Below, piece by piece: positions 1-6,001 of a DNA stretch of 6,735 bases; positions within the stretch are counted from its first letter, which is position 1; every line of letters begins with the position of its first letter. The notes beneath the pieces were generated by a model. It was not told the DNA's origin. It did no database searches and saw only the letters and a list, made by a program, of their open reading frames with translations. The stretch is from Alphaproteobacteria bacterium (lineage in GTDB: Bacteria; Pseudomonadota; Alphaproteobacteria; Micropepsales; Micropepsaceae). The translations under genes and the position numbers were made by a program. The stretch spans positions 73,437 through 80,171 of the forward strand of contig PKWC01000229.1 of the NCBI GenBank assembly GCA_003131925.1. The letters run 5' to 3'.

Positions 1-2
1 GC

Positions 3-110
3 GACCGGTTTGGTGGCGGCGACCGGTTTGGTGGCGGCGATCACTTTGGGGGCGGCGACCGGTTTGGCGGCGGCGACAGGTTCCACGGGGGCGACCGGTT
101 CGCACCCCAT
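3..110 (+). repeat. 18-bp tandem repeats encoding DRFGGG
   Basis: Six consecutive 18-bp units begin at 3, 21, 39, 57, 75 and 93. Units 1 and 2 are identical (GACCGGTTTGGTGGCGGC), unit 4 differs from them by one base, and units 3, 5 and 6 are more diverged. Each unit is six codons, so copy-number change keeps the frame. The array probably extends left of the window. It lies in the coding frame of the cold-shock gene. Confidence 0.9.
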
Positions 111-344
111 CGCGAGGGCGACCAAGGTCCGCCGGGACCCATGGTCGAAGGCAAGGTCAAATTCTTTAATGATCAGAAAGGCTTCGGCTTCGTGATGCCC
201 GAGAATGGCGGAGCCGACATCTATATTCATGCAAGCGCGCTCAGGCGCTCGGGCCTGACGGCGCTTGCTCCCGAGCAGCGCATCCGCTTTTCCACACGGC
301 AGGGCGTGAAGGGCGTTGAGGTCGATCGCATCGAAGCGATCTGA
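3..344 (+). CDS. Cold-shock domain protein with Gly-Asp-Arg-Phe repeat N-terminus (5' partial)
   Basis: The frame is open from the left edge, so the true start lies outside the window. It begins with repeated DRFGGG units (codons from base 3 to about 110), then a Pro/Gly-rich linker, then a complete 67-residue cold-shock domain from Met at 141. Seen in the domain: KVKFFN, the RNP1 motif KGFGFV, and the RNP2-like IYIHASAL, with a typical beta-barrel end. CspA-family domains bind single-stranded RNA or DNA in the cytoplasm and act as RNA chaperones; Gly/Arg/Phe-rich tails in RNA-binding proteins are usually disordered and add RNA contacts. The aromatic position that is Trp in CspA (KVKWFN) is Phe here. 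Position 141 could be called as a start for a stand-alone Csp, but there is no convincing Shine-Dalgarno just before it, while the upstream frame is clean and protein-like. I therefore prefer a fusion. The domain is certain; the gene's true length is unknown. Confidence 0.85.
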   Translation, partial: DRFGGGDRFGGGDHFGGGDRFGGGDRFHGGDRFAPHREGDQGPPGPMVEGKVKFFNDQKGFGFVMPENGGADIYIHASALRRSGLTALAPEQRIRFSTRQGVKGVEVDRIEAI

Positions 345-432
345 CCGGAAGGCTCTGCACTAGTTTTTGGCCCCTCGCCTGATCGCAAGGGAGCTCTGCG
401 CGGCGCGCGCCCTGATTTGCGTGTACCCGGCC

Positions 433-460
433 TTGCATTCGACGGCTGCGAAAATATATA
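433..460 (+). promoter_or_regulatory. Possible promoter of the padR-efflux operon
   Basis: TTGCAT (433-438), a 16-base spacer and TATATA (455-460) form a weak sigma-70-like promoter about 45 bases before the padR start. It is one of the few AT-rich spots in the 345-505 gap. The -35 matches consensus at only three of six positions, so this is a tentative call. Confidence 0.35.
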
Positions 461-473
461 GGCGGAGCTATAT
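456..473. promoter_or_regulatory. Inverted repeat, candidate PadR operator
   Basis: ATATAG (456-461), spacer GCGGAG and CTATAT (468-473) form a perfect 6-bp inverted repeat 32 bases upstream of the padR start. It overlaps the proposed -10 box. PadR-family repressors commonly bind AT-rich dyads in their own promoter region, so this is a reasonable autoregulatory operator. The assignment is inferred from position and symmetry only. Confidence 0.4.
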
Positions 474-505
474 CGAACCAGCATAGCCGCGTCGGGGCGT
501 GCCAA

Positions 506-1036
506 ATGGACGTTCGAACGATCTGCCTGGGACTGCTGACGCGCGGCGACGCCACTGGCTACGAAATCAAGAAGCAGTTCGAGGAGGGCAGCTATCGGCA
601 TTTTGCCGAAGCGAGCTTCGGATCGATCTACCCTGCGCTGGGCCGCCTGACCGCGGAAGGCTTGGTCTCGGTCCGCGAAGAGGCACAGGACAAGCGCCCG
701 GACCGCAAGGTTTACTCGATCACTCCGGCCGGCCGCGAAAGTTTCGTGGGAGCGTTGTTGGAGCCGCTCAAGGACGACCGCCGCCGTTCGCCTTTTGCGT
801 TTGCAATGCTTTTTTCGGACCTTCTGCCTAAAGATCGCACCTGCGCCCTCATTGAGGCCTATCTGGCCGACAAGGAAGCGACTCTTGCACAGATGAATGC
901 CCGCAAGTCTGCGGCGCAAACCCGGGGCGAGAGGTTCGTCAACGGCCTCGGCAAGTCGATCTGTGCCGCGACGATCGACTATCTGCGTGCCCATCGTGGC
1001 GAATTCGAAGCGTGCGCCCGGGAAGCGGCGGAATAG
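506..1036 (+). CDS. PadR-family transcriptional regulator
   Basis: This 176-residue protein is a cytoplasmic DNA-binding regulator. Residues 1-80 are the PadR winged helix: the opening MDVRTICLGLLTRGDATGYEI, the recognition-helix region around SFGSIYPALGRL (37-48), and the wing ending in DRKVYSITPAGRE (66-78). Residues 90-176 form the helical C-terminal dimerisation region of the Vir_act_alpha_C type. Length and order are normal for the longer PadR subfamily. The ATG at 506 puts the family's conserved N-terminus at residue 1; a weak GGGG ribosome site lies at about 494-497. It is followed after 10 bases by the adaptor gene of an RND pump, so it is probably a local, self-regulated repressor of that pump that is released by a ligand, possibly a phenolic or other lipophilic compound. 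The family is clear; the ligand and the sign of regulation are inferred. Confidence 0.93.
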   Translation: MDVRTICLGLLTRGDATGYEIKKQFEEGSYRHFAEASFGSIYPALGRLTAEGLVSVREEAQDKRPDRKVYSITPAGRESFVGALLEPLKDDRRRSPFAFAMLFSDLLPKDRTCALIEAYLADKEATLAQMNARKSAAQTRGERFVNGLGKSICAATIDYLRAHRGEFEACAREAAE

Positions 1037-1046
1037 GAAAGACGAG

Positions 1047-2180
1047 ATGCTGGGGAATATGTTGATCGCGCTTCGCCGCTTCTGGGACCGCATTCAGCCA
1101 GGCTTCTGGCGGCGCATGAAGCCGAGCTACCGCGCCGCGACAGCGATCACAATTCTTGTCGTGCTGTGGATAGGATCTGGCGTGCTTTCCGTTGGCGGTG
1201 CGAAGCAATCCGATGACGCGAATGGGAAGTCCGCCCAGATGCCGAGCGTGCAGGTGGAGCGCTTCGCCGCGCAAGACCGCAATGCCTCCATTACGGTGCG
1301 CGGGCGCACCCAGGCGCTGCACTCCGTCGATGTGAAGGCGGAAGTGGATGGCGTCGTGCAGGCGCTGCATTTCGAGAAGGGCGATTTCGTCAAGGCCGGT
1401 CAGGTGCTGTGCGAGCTCAAGACCAACGACCGCGCGGCAAAACTCGACCAGGCACGTGCGCAGTTGGCCGAGACCGACCAGAAGTACAAGGCCAATATCG
1501 CGCTCGACAAGGAAGGCTACCTTGCAAAGACGCTGCTCGCGGAATCCGCAACCGCGCTTGAAGCCGCGCGCGCGAACGAACGCACGATGGCAATCGATCT
1601 CGCCAACACGCAGATCCGCGCACCCTTCGACGGCCTTGTCGACGACCGCTACGTGAATGTCGGTGACTATATGGCCATTGCCGACAAATGCGCGCTTTTG
1701 GTCGCGCCCCAGCCGTTTCTCGCGATCGGCATGGTTTCCGAACACGATGTGAGCAGCATCAAGCCGGGAGATCCGGCGAGCGCCACACTTGTCACCGGCG
1801 AGACCGTCCAGGGCCATGTCCGCTTCATCGGCGATCGCGCGGACACGACCACGCGCACATTCCGGCTTGAAGTCGAGCTGCCCAATCCTGACGCAAAATT
1901 GCGCGACGGCGTCAGCGCCGACATCCACCTTCCGGTCCGCAATCTGAAGGCGGCGAGGATATCGCCGGGGATTCTGGTGCTCGACGACAATGGCGTGGTG
2001 GGCGTGCGCACGGTCGAGAGCGGCGTCGTCCACTTCAAGCCCGTGCAGATCGTGTCGGACGGCCCCGACGGGATGTGGGTGACCGGGATCGCGGACGGGG
2101 CGGTCGTCATCACCGTGGGCCAGGAATTTGTGAGCGAGGGCTCGCGGGTTAAATCCGTTCTGTCAAAGGCGCGCGCATGA
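1047..2180 (+). CDS. RND efflux membrane-fusion (periplasmic adaptor) protein
   Basis: At 377 residues, this adaptor would link the inner-membrane RND pump to an outer-membrane channel across the periplasm. A basic N-terminus (1-29) is followed by one hydrophobic segment (about 30-51) that acts as a membrane anchor or uncleaved signal; there is no lipobox cysteine, so it is not a lipoprotein of the AcrA type. Next come the first lipoyl half-motif (about 92-125, with VDGVVQALHFEKGDFVKAGQ), an alpha-hairpin (about 126-186), the second lipoyl half (IRAPFDGLVDDRYVNVGDYM, 190-209), a beta-barrel (about 223-300) and the membrane-proximal domain (about 300-370). I chose the ATG at 1047, preceded by AGGAAAGACGAG, because the upstream GTG/ATG alternative at 897 lies inside padR and adds 50 non-family residues. 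Its stop overlaps the next gene's start by ATGA, indicating translational coupling. The substrate is unknown. Confidence 0.92.
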   Translation: MLGNMLIALRRFWDRIQPGFWRRMKPSYRAATAITILVVLWIGSGVLSVGGAKQSDDANGKSAQMPSVQVERFAAQDRNASITVRGRTQALHSVDVKAEVDGVVQALHFEKGDFVKAGQVLCELKTNDRAAKLDQARAQLAETDQKYKANIALDKEGYLAKTLLAESATALEAARANERTMAIDLANTQIRAPFDGLVDDRYVNVGDYMAIADKCALLVAPQPFLAIGMVSEHDVSSIKPGDPASATLVTGETVQGHVRFIGDRADTTTRTFRLEVELPNPDAKLRDGVSADIHLPVRNLKAARISPGILVLDDNGVVGVRTVESGVVHFKPVQIVSDGPDGMWVTGIADGAVVITVGQEFVSEGSRVKSVLSKARA

Positions 2181-5100
2181 CGCGGATCGTCTCCTGGGCG
2201 GTCGCCAACACCCGGCTGGTCATCGCCGCGCTGGTCGTCACCATCATAGCGGGCGTCATCGCCTTCATCGCGATCCCGAAGGAATCGGACCCCGACATAC
2301 CGATCCCCTACATCGTGGTGGAGGTCTATTACCCCGGCATCAGCCCGGAGGATAGCGAGCGGCTCCTTGTCAAACCGATGGAGAATTATCTCCGCTCGAT
2401 CCAGGGGCTGAAGGAAATGACGGCGCGCGCCTATGAGGGCGCGGCCGTTGTCATCATGGAATTCGACGTCTCCTTCAACAAGGACCGGGCGCTCGCCGAC
2501 GTGCGCGCGCAGGTCGATACGGCGCGAGCAGAACTGCCGGCCGACGTGCAGCAGCCGATCGTCCAGGAAATCAGCACGAGTCTGTTCCCGGTGATTTCGG
2601 TGGCTTTGTCCGGCGATGTCCCCGAACGCACGCTCTTCCATCTCGCACGCGATCTGAGCGACGAGCTCAAGACGATTCCCTCAGTTCTCGATGCGCAGCT
2701 TTCCGGAACACGCGACGAGATGCTGGAGATCCTGCCCGATCCGGCGAAGCTGGAAAGCTATGGCATCACCCAGACGGAAATGTTCGAGGCGATCACCAAC
2801 AACAACACGCTGATCGCCGCGGGCGCGATCGACACCGGCCATGGCAGCTTCGCCGTGAAAGTGCCCGGCGTGATCGACAACCCCGTGGATGTACTCAATC
2901 TGCCGATCCGCGCCACCGCCGAAGCGACCGTGACGCTCAAGGACGTGGCGCAGGTCCACCCGACCTTCTACGACGCGACGACGTTCACCACCATCAACGG
3001 CAAGCGCGCGATCGCCATCGACGTGACCAAGCGCGTCGGCGCCAACGTCATCGCCAACAATCTGGCGGTCCGGCAGATGCTGGCCGCGGCGCAGAAATAC
3101 TTCCCCGCCGGCGTGCATGTGTCCTTCGTCGGCGACCAGTCGACCGACATCCGCGACCAGCTGGGTTCCCTCTCCGACGCAATCATCCTCGCCATCATTC
3201 TGGTGATGATCATCGTGGTGGCGGCGCTCGGCCTGCGTTCGGGACTGCTTGTGGGCGTCGCCATTCCCACCTCGTTCCTGATGAGCTTTCTCGTCATCAA
3301 CGCGCGCGGCTTCACGCTCAACTTCATGATCATGTTCGCGATGCTCTTGTCGGTCGGCATCCTGGTCGACGGCGCGATCATAGTGGTCGAATATGCCGAC
3401 CGGAAAATGACCGAAGGCGTTGTGCCCAAACAGGCCTTCGCCGAAGCGGCGCAGCGCATGTTCTGGCCGGTGGTGAGTTCTACCGCCACCATGATCGGCG
3501 CCTTCCTTCCGATGCTTCTGTGGCCGGGAATTCCAGGCGAGTACATGAGCTTCTTCCCCAACACGCTCATCATCGTGCTCTCCTGCTCAATGGTCGTCGC
3601 ACTGATCTTCATGCCGGTGCTGGGCGGCTTTTTCGGCAAGGCGCCGCCGCGCGACGAAAAGCACGAGAAGGCGATCGAAGCCTCCGAACATGGCGATTGG
3701 CGCGAGATCCCGGGCATTACAGGCTGGTACGCGCATCTCTCCGACTGGATCACCCACAATCCCGGCAAGATGATTGCGGGCACGATCGTCGCCACCCTCA
3801 CCGTGATCGCGCTGTTCGTCACGCACAATCACGGCACGGAGTTCTTTGTTCAGACCGATCCGACGGAAGCGACGGTTCTCATCTCCGCGCGCGGCAACCT
3901 CGCCGCCAACGAGAAGCGCGATCTGGTGATGAGCGTCGAACGGCGCATCGAGAACATCGCCGGCGTCGATTACATCTACGCCAATTCCGGCGGGAATCCG
4001 TCCAGCCTCAATACGCCGGTGGACAATATCGGGCGCATCACCGTGGAGCTGAAGCCCTACGGACAGCGCCGCCGCGGCGATGTCATTCTGGAGGAGATCC
4101 GCAAGAAGACCGCCGACATACCGGGGCTGAAGGTGGAAGTGCGCAAGCCGGACAGCGGGCCCGCGACCGGCAAGGACATCATGATCGATGTCAATTCCGA
4201 CAATTACGGCCCGCTCGGGCAGACGACGGAGAAAATCCGCCGCCACCTCGACGGCATGACGACGTTGCGCGATGTCGAAGACACACGGCCGCTGCCCGGC
4301 ATCGAATGGGACCTCGACGTCAAGCGCGACGTGGCCCAGCGCTTCGGCGTCAGCACCCAGGCCATCGGCGCGGCCGTCGAGCTCGTGACCGACGGCATTT
4401 TCGTCGGCAGGTACCGGCCCGCCGATTCAACGCGGCTCGTCGATATCCGCGTGCGCTACCCGCGCGAGCAACGCGGCATCCATGCGCTCGACAATGTGCG
4501 CGTGGCGACGGCGCAGGGCATGATCCCGATCAGCACCTTCGTGCGGGTGAAAGCCGCGCCGCAGGTGAATTCGATCGAACGCATCAACGCCCACCGCGTG
4601 TATCACGTGCGCGCCAACGTCAAGCCCGGCGTCAATGTCAACGGAGAAACGACGAAGATCAAGGACTGGATCGCGACGCAGAACGTTCCGCGCGACGTGC
4701 GCGTCACCTTCAAGGGCTCCGACGAGGAGCAGCAGGAATCGGGCGCGTTCCTCGTCAAGGCCGCCTTCATGGCGCTGTTCCTGATCGGCGTCGTGCTGCT
4801 GGCCATGTTCAACAGCTTCTATCACGCGAGCCTGATCCTGGTTGCCGTCATCCTCGCCATGATCGGCTCGCTGCTCGGCATGGTGGTGATGGGGCAGTCC
4901 TTCTCGATCATCATGACCGGCACGGGGCTGCTCGCGCTCGCGGGCATCGTGGTGAACCACAACATCGTGCTCATCGACACCTATCACAGACTGCTCGAAT
5001 CCGGCATGAACCCGATCGAGGCGATCATCCGCTCGAGCGCACAGCGTTTGCGCCCGGTGTTCCTCACCACCATCACCGCGATCTTCGGCCTGCTTCCGAT

Positions 5101-5386
5101 GATGGTGGCGATCGAGATCAATTTTGCGACCCGCGAGGTAACGATCGGCGATCCCTTCGCAATGATGTGGATGCAGCTATCGACGGCAATCGTTTTCGGG
5201 CTCGCCTTTTCGAAAGGCATTACGCTCGGGCTCGTGCCGGCGATGCTCGCCCTGCCCCATCGCGTGCGCGAGACGCGCCGCGGCTTCCGCTGGTTCATGG
5301 CGGAAATCTTCCGCGCCCCCGCGCGCGTCATCGTCCGCCGCTTCGGCGGCCGCGCTCCCGCGCCCCACGCGCAACCGGCGGAGTAG
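2177..5386 (+). CDS. RND efflux pump inner-membrane permease (AcrB/AcrD/AcrF type)
   Basis: A full-length 1069-residue proton-driven exporter with the usual architecture. TM1 is at about 12-33, the first periplasmic porter domain at 34-333, TM2-TM6 at about 334-485, a cytoplasmic amphipathic stretch at 487-528, TM7 at about 529-549, the second porter domain at 551-856, and TM8-TM12 at about 858-1022. The Arg/Pro/Ala-rich tail (1028-1069) is cytoplasmic. The segments IPKESDPDIPIPYIVVEVYYPG and the TM11 start QRLRPVFLTTITAIFGLLP are hydrophobe/amphiphile-exporter (HAE) hallmarks rather than heavy-metal CusA ones. In TM4 the motif is LVDGAI: the first relay Asp (D398) is kept, but the second (AcrB Asp408) is Gly399. 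In TM10 the AcrB Lys940 position is Asn927 (GIVVNHNIVLID). These changes probably mark a subfamily with a modified proton relay. The gene is the last in the padR-adaptor-pump operon, with its start overlapping the adaptor's stop. Exported substrates cannot be deduced. Confidence 0.95.
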   Translation: MTRIVSWAVANTRLVIAALVVTIIAGVIAFIAIPKESDPDIPIPYIVVEVYYPGISPEDSERLLVKPMENYLRSIQGLKEMTARAYEGAAVVIMEFDVSFNKDRALADVRAQVDTARAELPADVQQPIVQEISTSLFPVISVALSGDVPERTLFHLARDLSDELKTIPSVLDAQLSGTRDEMLEILPDPAKLESYGITQTEMFEAITNNNTLIAAGAIDTGHGSFAVKVPGVIDNPVDVLNLPIRATAEATVTLKDVAQVHPTFYDATTFTTINGKRAIAIDVTKRVGANVIANNLAVRQMLAAAQKYFPAGVHVSFVGDQSTDIRDQLGSLSDAIILAIILVMIIVVAALGLRSGLLVGVAIPTSFLMSFLVINARGFTLNFMIMFAMLLSVGILVDGAIIVVEYADRKMTEGVVPKQAFAEAAQRMFWPVVSSTATMIGAFLPMLLWPGIPGEYMSFFPNTLIIVLSCSMVVALIFMPVLGGFFGKAPPRDEKHEKAIEASEHGDWREIPGITGWYAHLSDWITHNPGKMIAGTIVATLTVIALFVTHNHGTEFFVQTDPTEATVLISARGNLAANEKRDLVMSVERRIENIAGVDYIYANSGGNPSSLNTPVDNIGRITVELKPYGQRRRGDVILEEIRKKTADIPGLKVEVRKPDSGPATGKDIMIDVNSDNYGPLGQTTEKIRRHLDGMTTLRDVEDTRPLPGIEWDLDVKRDVAQRFGVSTQAIGAAVELVTDGIFVGRYRPADSTRLVDIRVRYPREQRGIHALDNVRVATAQGMIPISTFVRVKAAPQVNSIERINAHRVYHVRANVKPGVNVNGETTKIKDWIATQNVPRDVRVTFKGSDEEQQESGAFLVKAAFMALFLIGVVLLAMFNSFYHASLILVAVILAMIGSLLGMVVMGQSFSIIMTGTGLLALAGIVVNHNIVLIDTYHRLLESGMNPIEAIIRSSAQRLRPVFLTTITAIFGLLPMMVAIEINFATREVTIGDPFAMMWMQLSTAIVFGLAFSKGITLGLVPAMLALPHRVRETRRGFRWFMAEIFRAPARVIVRRFGGRAPAPHAQPAE

Positions 5387-5417
5387 AACGGCCGGTTTGA
5401 GCTCGCGTTTCAACTTT

Positions 5418-5463
5418 CCTCCCCCATTTCTGGGGGAGGTGGCCCGAAGGGCCGGAGGGGGAG
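5418..5463. repeat. GC-rich palindromic intergenic repeat (two hairpins)
   Basis: CCTCCCCCA (5418-5426), loop TTTC, TGGGGGAGG (5431-5439) is a perfect 9-bp stem. It is followed by GGCCC-GAA-GGGCC (5441-5453) and a further GGGGGAG (5457-5463) that could pair alternatively with the left CTCCCCC arm. I recall this general pattern as a dispersed palindromic repeat in alphaproteobacterial genomes. It may also help end transcription of the efflux operon, 32 bases after the pump stop, but there is no T-tract, so it is not a standard intrinsic terminator. Confidence 0.65.
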
Positions 5464-5518
5464 TGCCGTTCGACCATCGACCACAGGAACGAACGGAAAC
5501 GAGCTCATCAGCCCTGTC

Positions 5519-5547
5519 TTGAATCCCTCCGCCCCGCCTGCCATAAC
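5519..5547 (+). promoter_or_regulatory. Promoter of tRNA-Gly
   Basis: TTGAAT (5519-5524), a 17-base spacer and CATAAC (5542-5547), with TG one base before the -10 (extended -10). This would start transcription around 5553-5555, about 8-10 bases before the mature tRNA 5' end, a normal tRNA leader length. Each hexamer matches consensus at four of six positions with ideal spacing. Confidence 0.55.
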
Positions 5548-5562
5548 CACGCCACTTTGGAC

Positions 5563-5637
5563 GCGGGCGTAGCTCAGGGGTAGAGCATAACCTTGCCAAG
5601 GTTAGGGTCGCGCGTTCGAATCGCGTCGCCCGCTCCA
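5563..5637 (+). tRNA. tRNA-Gly, anticodon GCC
   Basis: A complete cloverleaf can be folded by hand. The acceptor stem GCGGGCG (5563-5569) pairs perfectly with CGCCCGC (5627-5633). The D-arm is GCTC/GAGC around AGGGGTA. The anticodon stem TAACC/GGTTA encloses the loop TTGCCAA with anticodon GCC (5595-5597), which reads GGC and GGU glycine codons. The variable loop has 5 bases and the T-arm has loop TTCGAAT (5615-5621). The discriminator is T5634 and the 3' CCA is encoded (5635-5637). GGC is the dominant Gly codon in the neighbouring genes, so this should be a heavily used tRNA. Confidence 0.97.
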
Positions 5638-5775
5638 AATTTTGCAACAATTCCCAGCGCGTACCGGGGAATCGCGCCATAGTCGTCGAGGCGCGACTGT
5701 CGCCCTTAAGCTTCTGCTAAGTCACAAACCGAAAGTGCTGCACGCCCAGCCCTGAAAACCGATGGGAGGGCGCCC

Positions 5776-5922
5776 ATGCCCAAAGAGAATCGGCGCAGTA
5801 TCTCATGCGGGTTCGACGGCGCGACTCTCGGCGGCTATCTCCGCAATGACGAAATGCGCAGGCGGCATTCATGCCCTTCGCCGCCAAAGTGGGTCGACTG
5901 GACCGGAATTGTGCTAGACTAA
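5776..5922 (+). CDS. Possible 48-residue small ORF (unrecognised)
   Basis: An ATG at 5776 opens 48 codons ending in TAA at 5920-5922. A purine-rich GGGAGGG (5764-5770) lies about 5 bases before the ATG, a fair ribosome site. The product starts MPKENRRSISCGFDGATLGG and ends WVDWTGIVLD; it is basic in the middle, has two Cys and has no membrane segment. About two thirds of its codons end in G or C, which by eye is below the neighbouring genes. I recognise no family. Its stop overlaps the candidate -10 box for the formate dehydrogenase gene, so it may be chance, a remnant or a leader peptide. Confidence 0.22.
   Translation: MPKENRRSISCGFDGATLGGYLRNDEMRRRHSCPSPPKWVDWTGIVLD
5912..5920 (+). promoter_or_regulatory. 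Candidate extended -10 promoter for formate dehydrogenase
   Basis: TGC followed by TAGACT (5915-5920) resembles an extended -10 element and would give a leader of roughly 75 bases before the ATG at 6002. There is no good -35; the best-placed hexamer is GTCGAC (5893-5898), which is poor. A regulator-dependent promoter would fit a weak -35, but no clear activator site is seen. Confidence 0.33.
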
Positions 5923-5989
5923 CGTCTGGGCTCGCAAGGAGACCCCCTGCCTGCCCGTGATCGTAGCGGAACAACGCGTTTCAGCTATG

Positions 5990-5996
5990 AAGGAGG
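5990..5996 (+). promoter_or_regulatory. Strong Shine-Dalgarno fixing the formate dehydrogenase start
   Basis: AAGGAGG lies 5 bases before the ATG at 6002, inside the purine run AAGGAGGAGGG (5990-6000). It decides between three in-frame starts: GTG 5957, ATG 5987 and ATG 6002. The last puts the twin-arginine motif at the usual distance from the N-terminus. Confidence 0.85.
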
Positions 5997-6001
5997 AGGG
6001 A

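Larger units (their letters stand above)
5638..6001. other. Intergenic region between tRNA-Gly and formate dehydrogenase
   Basis: This 364-base gap holds no confident gene. A short T-run (5639-5643) directly follows the tRNA and may help end its transcription. A 6-bp stem ATTCCC/GGGAAT (5650-5655/5667-5672) with an 11-base loop follows, without a T-tract after it. ATGGG/CCCAT (5762-5766/5773-5777) forms another small dyad. A weak small ORF and a promoter-like sequence in the second half are listed separately. No integrase, att duplication or transposon end is visible beside the tRNA. Confidence 0.6.

Noticed and set aside
10..195. A 61-codon ORF over the tandem repeats (MVAATGLVAAITLG...)
   Set aside because: It is the alternative frame of the 18-bp repeats; the frame that runs into the cold-shock domain gives a coherent protein.
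380..412. Weak hairpin and GGCGCGCGCC palindrome as a terminator after the cold-shock gene
   Set aside because: The stem is interrupted by a mismatch and no T-tract follows; such GC palindromes are common by chance at this base composition.
897..1046. Upstream start for the adaptor gene, inside padR
   Set aside because: The extra 50 residues are a padR shadow frame, and the ATG at 1047 has a proper ribosome site and spacing.
227..1093. A 288-codon minus-strand ORF opposite the cold-shock and padR genes
   Set aside because: It is antisense to two recognisable genes, has shadow-frame composition and has no family motif.
1667..2641. A 324-codon minus-strand ORF across the adaptor-pump junction
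   Set aside because: It is antisense to two coupled genes, rich in Arg/Asp/His runs, and shows no recognisable domain.
3520..5400. A long 626-codon + strand ORF inside the RND pump gene
   Set aside because: It lies in another frame of a clearly recognisable RND permease. Its translation is Arg/His/Ala-rich low-complexity sequence, typical of a shadow frame in high-GC DNA.
5563..5700. tRNA-Gly as the attachment site of an integrated element
   Set aside because: No integrase, no duplicated tRNA 3' end and no composition change are visible downstream in the window.
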